A stretch of 64,000 bases of DNA from a bacterium (GTDB taxonomy: Bacteria > Acidobacteriota > Thermoanaerobaculia > Multivoradales > J023): positions 1 to 64,000 of the forward strand of contig JAAELT010000114.1 in assembly GCA_024226315.1 (NCBI GenBank), written 5' to 3'. The position numbers and the translations under genes are program-made. A model generated the notes under the pieces. That model did no database searches. It worked only from the letters and a program-made list of their open reading frames with translations, and was not told the origin of the DNA. Positions 59,694-64,000 of the stretch are shown here, piece by piece (positions within the stretch are counted from its first letter, which is position 1; every line of letters starts with the position of its first letter).

Positions 59694-62315
59694 GTGACCC
59701 AGATCGAAGACCCGGGCAATCGCGCGCTGCTGTCGAGCATCGAGCTCGCTCGCGAGCGGCTCGACGACATCCGCCGCGCCGCGCGTACGGATTCGGGCGA
59801 GGGCGTGCTGCCGGCGCTCGAGCTGCTCGGCTCGGACCTCGACCAGCTTGCCGCCCGGGCGTCCGAGCTGCCGCGCTCCCAGGAAGAGCTGGTCGCCAGC
59901 TACCAGGACCAGAAGCAGATCCTGCTGCGGGACGTCTCGGCCCATCGCCGCTCTGAAGCCGATCTGCGCGAGTCGCATCGCTTCATCGCCGCCATCCTGG
60001 GCGCTTTGACCAGCCACGTCGCGGTGCTCGACGAGAAGGGCGACATCATCGCCGTCAACACCGCCTGGGAACGGTTCGCCCATTCCGAGCGGGCGGGGGC
60101 CCCGTCGATCGGCCTCGGGACCAACTACCTGGCGGTGCTCGACGCCGGCGCGGCCAGGGGGTCGGAGGAGGACGAGCAGGTGGCGGCGGCGATCCGGGAG
60201 ATCCTGGCCGGCCGGCGTAGTCGATTCTCGATCGAGCTGCCCAGCCGGACCAGCGCGAAGGACCGCTGGTTCAGCCTGCGGCTGACGCCATTCGAGGGTC
60301 GCGGCGCGGCGCGCGTGGTGGTGGCCAAGGAGGACGTCACCGAGCGCCGGCGGGCGGAGGAGGCGCTGCGCCAGAGCATGAACCGCACGCAGGCGATCCT
60401 CGATTCGGCGGTCGACGGCATCCTGACCATCGACGAGACGGGGATCCTCCAGTCCGTCAACCCGGCCGCCGAGCGCATGTTCGGCTATAGCGTCGCGGAG
60501 TTGCAGGGCCGGAGCGTGAACATCCTCATGCCGTCGCCGGACCGCGAGCGGCACGACAGCTATATCGCCAGCTACCTCGAGACCGGCAACAAGAAGATCA
60601 TCGGCATCGGTCGCGAGGTGCTCGGCCAGCGGCGTGACGGCACCGTCTTTCCCCTGGACCTGGCGGTCAGCGAGGTCTACATCGGCGGCAAACGGACCTT
60701 CATGGGGACGCTGCGCGACGTCACCGAGCGCAAGGAGATCGAAGAGGCGCTGCTGCGCCAGAGGGACTTCGCCGAGAGCCTGGTCGAGACGGCGCAGGTC
60801 ATCGTGCTGGTGCTCGACACGCGGGGCCGCATCGTGCGCTTCAACCGCTACTTCGAGGAGGTCTCGGGCTATCGTCTGGACGAGGTCCGGGGGCAGGACT
60901 GGTTCGGCTTCCTGCCGCCGCGAGATCGAGACCGGATCCGCAAGGTGTTCGAGCGCGGACTGCGTGACGTGCCCACACGTGGCAACGTCAACCAGATTGT
61001 CACCAGGGATGGCACCGTGCGCGAGATCGAGTGGTACAGCAAGACCCTGCGCGAAGGCGACGGCGAAGTCCTGGGCGTGCTGGCGACCGGTCACGACATC
61101 ACCGAGCGCCTGGAGCTCGAGGAGCAGTTCCGGCAGGCCCAGAAAATGGAGGCGATCGGCCGCCTGGCGGGCGGGGTGGCGCACGACTTCAACACCCTGC
61201 TGGGCACGATCCTGGGCTACAGTGAGATGCTTCTCGATCGGCTCGGCGGTGAGGACGCGCTGCGCAGGCCCGTGGAACAGATCCGGCGCGGCGCCGAGCG
61301 CGGCGCCGCGCTCACCCGTCAGCTCCTGGCCTTCAGCCGCCGGCAGGTGCTGCGGCCCGAGGTGCTCGACCTGAACGCGGTGCTCGACGAGATGGACGAC
61401 ATGCTCGGCAGGCTGATCGGCGCCGACCTCGCCCTCGAGCACCGCAAGGAGCCAGAGCTCGCGTCGGTCAAGGTCGACGCCGGTCAGATCCAGCAGGTGA
61501 TCATGAATCTGGTGGTCAACGCCTGTGACGCGCTGGCGGAGATCCGGGACGGCCGGATCGTGATCGCCACCGAGAACGCCGAGGTCGACGAGACGCAGGC
61601 CGATCGCGCCGGCCTGGCCTCACCCGGGTGCTACGTTCGGCTCAGCGTCCGGGACACCGGCTGCGGCATGGACGAGAGGACCCGGCGGCGCGCCTTCGAG
61701 CCGTTCTTTACCACCAAGGAGGTCGGCAAGGGGACCGGTCTGGGCCTGTCGACGGTCTACGGCATCGTGCGCCAGAGCGGCGGCGGCATCCTGGTGGAGA
61801 GCGAGTCGGGCGGGGGGACGGTGTTCGAGGTCTACCTGCCGCGGTCCGGCGCAAGGCTCGTCCGGACCGCGGACGAAGACGCCGTCGCCCCGCCGCGGCG
61901 GGGCTCGGAGACCGTTCTACTGGTCGAGGACGACGAGATGTTCCTCGAGCTGCTGGGCGAGGTGCTCGAGGCGGGCGGCTACCATGTGATGGCGGCCGCG
62001 GGTCCGGCCGAGGCCCTGGTGCTCTCGGAGCGTCACCCCGGCGAGGTGGAGCTGCTGGTCTCGGACATGGTGATGCCTGGCATGTCGGGCAAGGAGCTCG
62101 CCGTTCGGCTGAGCGCCCAGCGGCCCGAGATGAAGGTCCTGCTGATGTCCGGCTACTCCGACGAGGCGCTGGCGGAGCGCGGAGTCAGCTCCGATTCGGG
62201 TTTCATCCAGAAGCCGTTCAGCACCAAGGAGCTGGTGCGCAAGGTCCGCCAGCGCCTGGATGGAGACGCGGCTCAGGAGGGCGATGCGGTGGAGGATCAG
62301 GTCGCGGACAGGTAG
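59694..62315 (+). CDS. Hybrid sensor histidine kinase with PAS domains and receiver, 873 aa
   Basis: This is a soluble signalling kinase. N-terminal coiled coil, then three PAS domains (~95-215, 225-345 and 355-470; the second has the motif [41 protein letters not shown]). HisKA with H-box [21 protein letters not shown] is followed by the HATPase with N-box [19 protein letters not shown] and [13 protein letters not shown]. The receiver domain has [16 protein letters not shown] and QKPF. The start is GTG. Confidence 0.93.
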   Translation: MTQIEDPGNRALLSSIELARERLDDIRRAARTDSGEGVLPALELLGSDLDQLAARASELPRSQEELVASYQDQKQILLRDVSAHRRSEADLRESHRFIAAILGALTSHVAVLDEKGDIIAVNTAWERFAHSERAGAPSIGLGTNYLAVLDAGAARGSEEDEQVAAAIREILAGRRSRFSIELPSRTSAKDRWFSLRLTPFEGRGAARVVVAKEDVTERRRAEEALRQSMNRTQAILDSAVDGILTIDETGILQSVNPAAERMFGYSVAELQGRSVNILMPSPDRERHDSYIASYLETGNKKIIGIGREVLGQRRDGTVFPLDLAVSEVYIGGKRTFMGTLRDVTERKEIEEALLRQRDFAESLVETAQVIVLVLDTRGRIVRFNRYFEEVSGYRLDEVRGQDWFGFLPPRDRDRIRKVFERGLRDVPTRGNVNQIVTRDGTVREIEWYSKTLREGDGEVLGVLATGHDITERLELEEQFRQAQKMEAIGRLAGGVAHDFNTLLGTILGYSEMLLDRLGGEDALRRPVEQIRRGAERGAALTRQLLAFSRRQVLRPEVLDLNAVLDEMDDMLGRLIGADLALEHRKEPELASVKVDAGQIQQVIMNLVVNACDALAEIRDGRIVIATENAEVDETQADRAGLASPGCYVRLSVRDTGCGMDERTRRRAFEPFFTTKEVGKGTGLGLSTVYGIVRQSGGGILVESESGGGTVFEVYLPRSGARLVRTADEDAVAPPRRGSETVLLVEDDEMFLELLGEVLEAGGYHVMAAAGPAEALVLSERHPGEVELLVSDMVMPGMSGKELAVRLSAQRPEMKVLLMSGYSDEALAERGVSSDSGFIQKPFSTKELVRKVRQRLDGDAAQEGDAVEDQVADR

Positions 62316-62989
62316 AGGACGAAGGCCTCGATCTCCCCGTCCCCGGGGCTCGGGGTCAGCGAGCCCCCCAGCAGTCCCGCCAGGGCGTTGGCGATCGCCA
62401 GGTCGAGGGCTCGCTTGCCGCGGCCCGAGCCCGGCCGGAACGGCTCGAAGATCGTCGGCCTCTGGTCCGCCGGGATCCGGAGCCCCCCGCCGACCGTGAC
62501 GACGATGCCCCCTTCAGAATCCCCGGCGGGCGCGCCGGTCAGGTCGATCGGGCCGCCCCCGGTCGCGGCGGCGTGCGCGAGCAGGTGGCCCACCAGGCGT
62601 CTGAGCTGCGCCGGGTCGGTCCGGATCGTCGTCGGCAGCGCGTCGTCGATGCTGATCTCGAGCTCGGGAGGTTTTCCGCCGGCCAGGCGGCCGAGTTGCG
62701 CGAAGTCCTTCTCGATTTCCGTGATCAGCTCCGCCACGGGTACGTCCCTGACGGTGGCCTCGATGGCATCAGTCTCGATCCGTGACAAATCGAGCACCGC
62801 CTGCAGCAGATCCCGGATCTCCGTGCCCGCTGTCTGGATCTTGCCGGCGTAGCCGAGCTCACGAGCGCTCATGGTGCCGGACGGATTGTCGGCGAGCAGC
62901 TCGGCGAGCATCAGCATGCTGGCCAGCGGCGTGCGCATCTCGTGGGCCATCTTGCGCAGGAAGGCAGCTTTGCTCTGGGGGTCACTCAT
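62297..62989 (-). CDS. Degenerate sensor-kinase-like protein, 230 aa
   Basis: It has an intact H-box (LRKMAHEMRTPLASMLMLAELL), but the ATPase domain is degenerate. The N-box reads HLLAHAAAT with no catalytic Asn, and the G-boxes are reduced (VVTVGGGLRIPADQRPTIFEPF). It may be a phosphotransfer or pseudokinase protein. It converges on the hybrid kinase and overlaps its 3' end by 19 bases. It overlaps the next gene's stop by 4 bases. Confidence 0.78.
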   Translation of the reverse strand: MSDPQSKAAFLRKMAHEMRTPLASMLMLAELLADNPSGTMSARELGYAGKIQTAGTEIRDLLQAVLDLSRIETDAIEATVRDVPVAELITEIEKDFAQLGRLAGGKPPELEISIDDALPTTIRTDPAQLRRLVGHLLAHAAATGGGPIDLTGAPAGDSEGGIVVTVGGGLRIPADQRPTIFEPFRPGSGRGKRALDLAIANALAGLLGGSLTPSPGDGEIEAFVLYLSAT

Positions 62990-63198
62990 CTTGTCTCCAG
63001 TTTCGTTCCGACCTCGAAGACGCTCAAGCCGAGGCGCTCGGACAGGGCTTCGAGTGCCGCCAGTCCTCGGACGCTCGAGCCGTGGTCGTTGACCGCCGGC
63101 GCGTAGGCGGCGAGGCCCATGTAGCTCGCGACCTCACCCTCGCGGTCTGCGAGCGCGTCCTCGTGAGCCTGTTCCAGGCAGCCGCCGAGGTCGATCAA
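62986..63198 (-). CDS. Small hypothetical protein upstream of the degenerate kinase, 70 aa
   Basis: The start is TTG, and the stop overlaps the kinase start (ATGA), which suggests translational coupling. The sequence is helical with Glu/Asp (CLEQAHEDALADREGEVASYMGLAAYAPAVNDH). No family is recognised. It may act with the kinase-like protein. Confidence 0.5.
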   Translation of the reverse strand: MIDLGGCLEQAHEDALADREGEVASYMGLAAYAPAVNDHGSSVRGLAALEALSERLGLSVFEVGTKLETR

Positions 63199-63316
63199 GC
63201 GCCGCGCCTCGCGCGTGTGGCGCGCCCGACGTGTTCGGTGGGTCGCGATAGAGTGTGACTTTCAGACCCGTGGCCATGAGACATCCGGCAATTGTATCCG
63301 GCGATCCGAGGTCGAG

Positions 63317-63751
63317 TTGACGAGTCCCGAAGGCGCGCTCCCGTTCCGGCTACGAGAGAGTCAGAGGCCTCCTGGCGGTCTGGGGGCGAGTCCCGACGTC
63401 GAGGATGTCCTCTTCCTGTCTTCGGGTGGGCGCCTGCTGTGCCGTGCCTGCGGCGAACCGATCACCACAGAGGAGCAGCGCGTGGCCGTCGAGGGGCGTA
63501 GCGTCCATCGCCGCGCCAACCCGGTGGGCTTCGAGTTCGAGTTCGGCTGCTTCGGCCGCGCCCCGGGCGCCGTCGCCGCTGGCGAGGCGACCGCCGAGCA
63601 CAGCTGGTTCGCCGGCTTCACCTGGCGCTACTCGCTCTGCCGTGGCTGCGGCAAACACCTGGGGTGGTTGTTCGAGAGCGTCGGCACGAGCTTCCACGGC
63701 CTGATCCTCGACCGATTGGAGTCGGAGAAGCCGGAAAAGGACCCGTCTTGA
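63317..63751 (+). CDS. CULT-domain (cereblon-type) protein, 144 aa
   Basis: A CULT domain, the thalidomide-binding fold of eukaryotic cereblon, also found alone in some bacteria. Zinc cysteines C42/C45 (LCRACG) and C108/C111 (LCRGCGKHLGW) are present. The tryptophan cage W97, W103 and W117 (HSWFAGFTWRYSL ... HLGW) is intact, along with the HRRANPVGF segment. Start is TTG at 63317 after GAGG. Ligand and function in bacteria are unknown. Confidence 0.85.
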   Translation: MTSPEGALPFRLRESQRPPGGLGASPDVEDVLFLSSGGRLLCRACGEPITTEEQRVAVEGRSVHRRANPVGFEFEFGCFGRAPGAVAAGEATAEHSWFAGFTWRYSLCRGCGKHLGWLFESVGTSFHGLILDRLESEKPEKDPS

Positions 63752-63758
63752 GCGTCGC

Positions 63759-64000
63759 TCAGCGCGGAGGGACCTGAAAGCCGATGGTGTCGAAGGCTTC
63801 CGGCTCCTCGAGCTTGCGGCTCAGGGCCTGCTGCTCGATCGCCGCCCGCAGCTCCGGCTCGCCGGCCAGCAGCTCGCGGAATTGCCGGCGGCCCAGGCTC
63901 AAGAGCAAGGTGGGAGTGACGGTCTGCAGCGTGGTGTGGCGGGGCACGGCTTCGAGCAGCGCCTGGGCGCCGAAGTAGTCGCCGTCGAACAGTTTCCTCA
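63759..64000 (-). CDS. Cyclic nucleotide-binding domain protein, C-terminal part (5' truncated by window)
   Basis: The reading frame is open to the window edge. The residues visible (DGDYFGAQALLEAVPRHTTLQTVTPTLLLSLGRRQFRELLAG) match the phosphate-binding cassette region of cNMP-binding domains (FGExALL, xRxATVxAxTxxxLLxL). The segment after it (EPELRAAIEQQALSRKLEEPEAFDTIGFQVPPR) is a helical end. Other domains lie outside the window. Confidence 0.75.
   Translation of the reverse strand, partial: RKLFDGDYFGAQALLEAVPRHTTLQTVTPTLLLSLGRRQFRELLAGEPELRAAIEQQALSRKLEEPEAFDTIGFQVPPR

Overview
This high-GC, gene-dense window comes from a Gram-negative bacterium. It has type IV pilus assembly genes with a secretin, cytochrome c maturation genes, many lipoproteins, TPR-rich regulators and a long bifunctional RelA/SpoT. 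Together with the GC and gene content, this suggests Acidobacteriota, perhaps near Thermoanaerobaculia. That placement is inference; no rRNA or other marker fixes it.

Layout. 1-3460: the 3' end of pntB, an XRE regulator, an AraC-HTH/TPR regulator with a convergent 19-residue peptide gene, and a small Cys-rich protein. 3457-5215: a RadC-like fragment, a Uma2 protein and the first of three related coiled-coil proteins. 5921-10838: gamma-glutamyltransferase, a lipoprotein, relA/spoT and rpmB. 11240-20898: pilMNOPQ followed by three lipoproteins with IPT/TIG, PKD or Ig-like folds. 21035-28294: TPR protein, Roadblock protein, accB, accC, thiE, an NSS symporter with its small subunit, aroK and a phosphoesterase. 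28291-37293: ccmF-E-D-C and ccmB-A on the minus strand, split by two plus-strand genes, then a HEAT-repeat/cyclophilin lipoprotein. 37353-43482: ECF sigma factor, its probable anti-sigma factor, a bactofilin-like membrane protein, a zinc-ribbon TPR protein and proS. 43538-45195: two more members of the coiled-coil family. 46171-46868: a Phd/VapC-type toxin-antitoxin pair. 46957-50105: four minus-strand genes separated by attC-like sites, read as an integron cassette array without an integrase. 50167-54737: a 126-residue protein with direct repeats, the second AraC-HTH/TPR regulator with its own 19-residue peptide gene, 42-bp tandem repeats and a RhuM-family protein. 54767-64000: a membrane-anchored protein, enoyl-CoA hydratase, a CrtI-like oxidoreductase, queF, an XRE protein, a hybrid sensor kinase, a degenerate kinase, a CULT-domain protein and the C-terminus of a cyclic-nucleotide-binding protein.

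The strongest candidate for an undescribed system is the regulator-peptide pairing, which occurs twice. Each AraC-HTH/TPR protein (827-2626 and 50889-52547) is followed, across a stem-loop, by a convergent ORF of exactly 19 codons with a strong ribosome binding site. The two peptides, MKLHTAIRCGLKPFVDPNG and MKSKTAVRAGVPATIDPSG, align without gaps. A TPR regulator with a cognate short peptide recalls RRNPP-type peptide sensing, but the DNA-binding domain is different and the link is inferred from layout only. Next are the integron-like array and the paralogous coiled-coil family.
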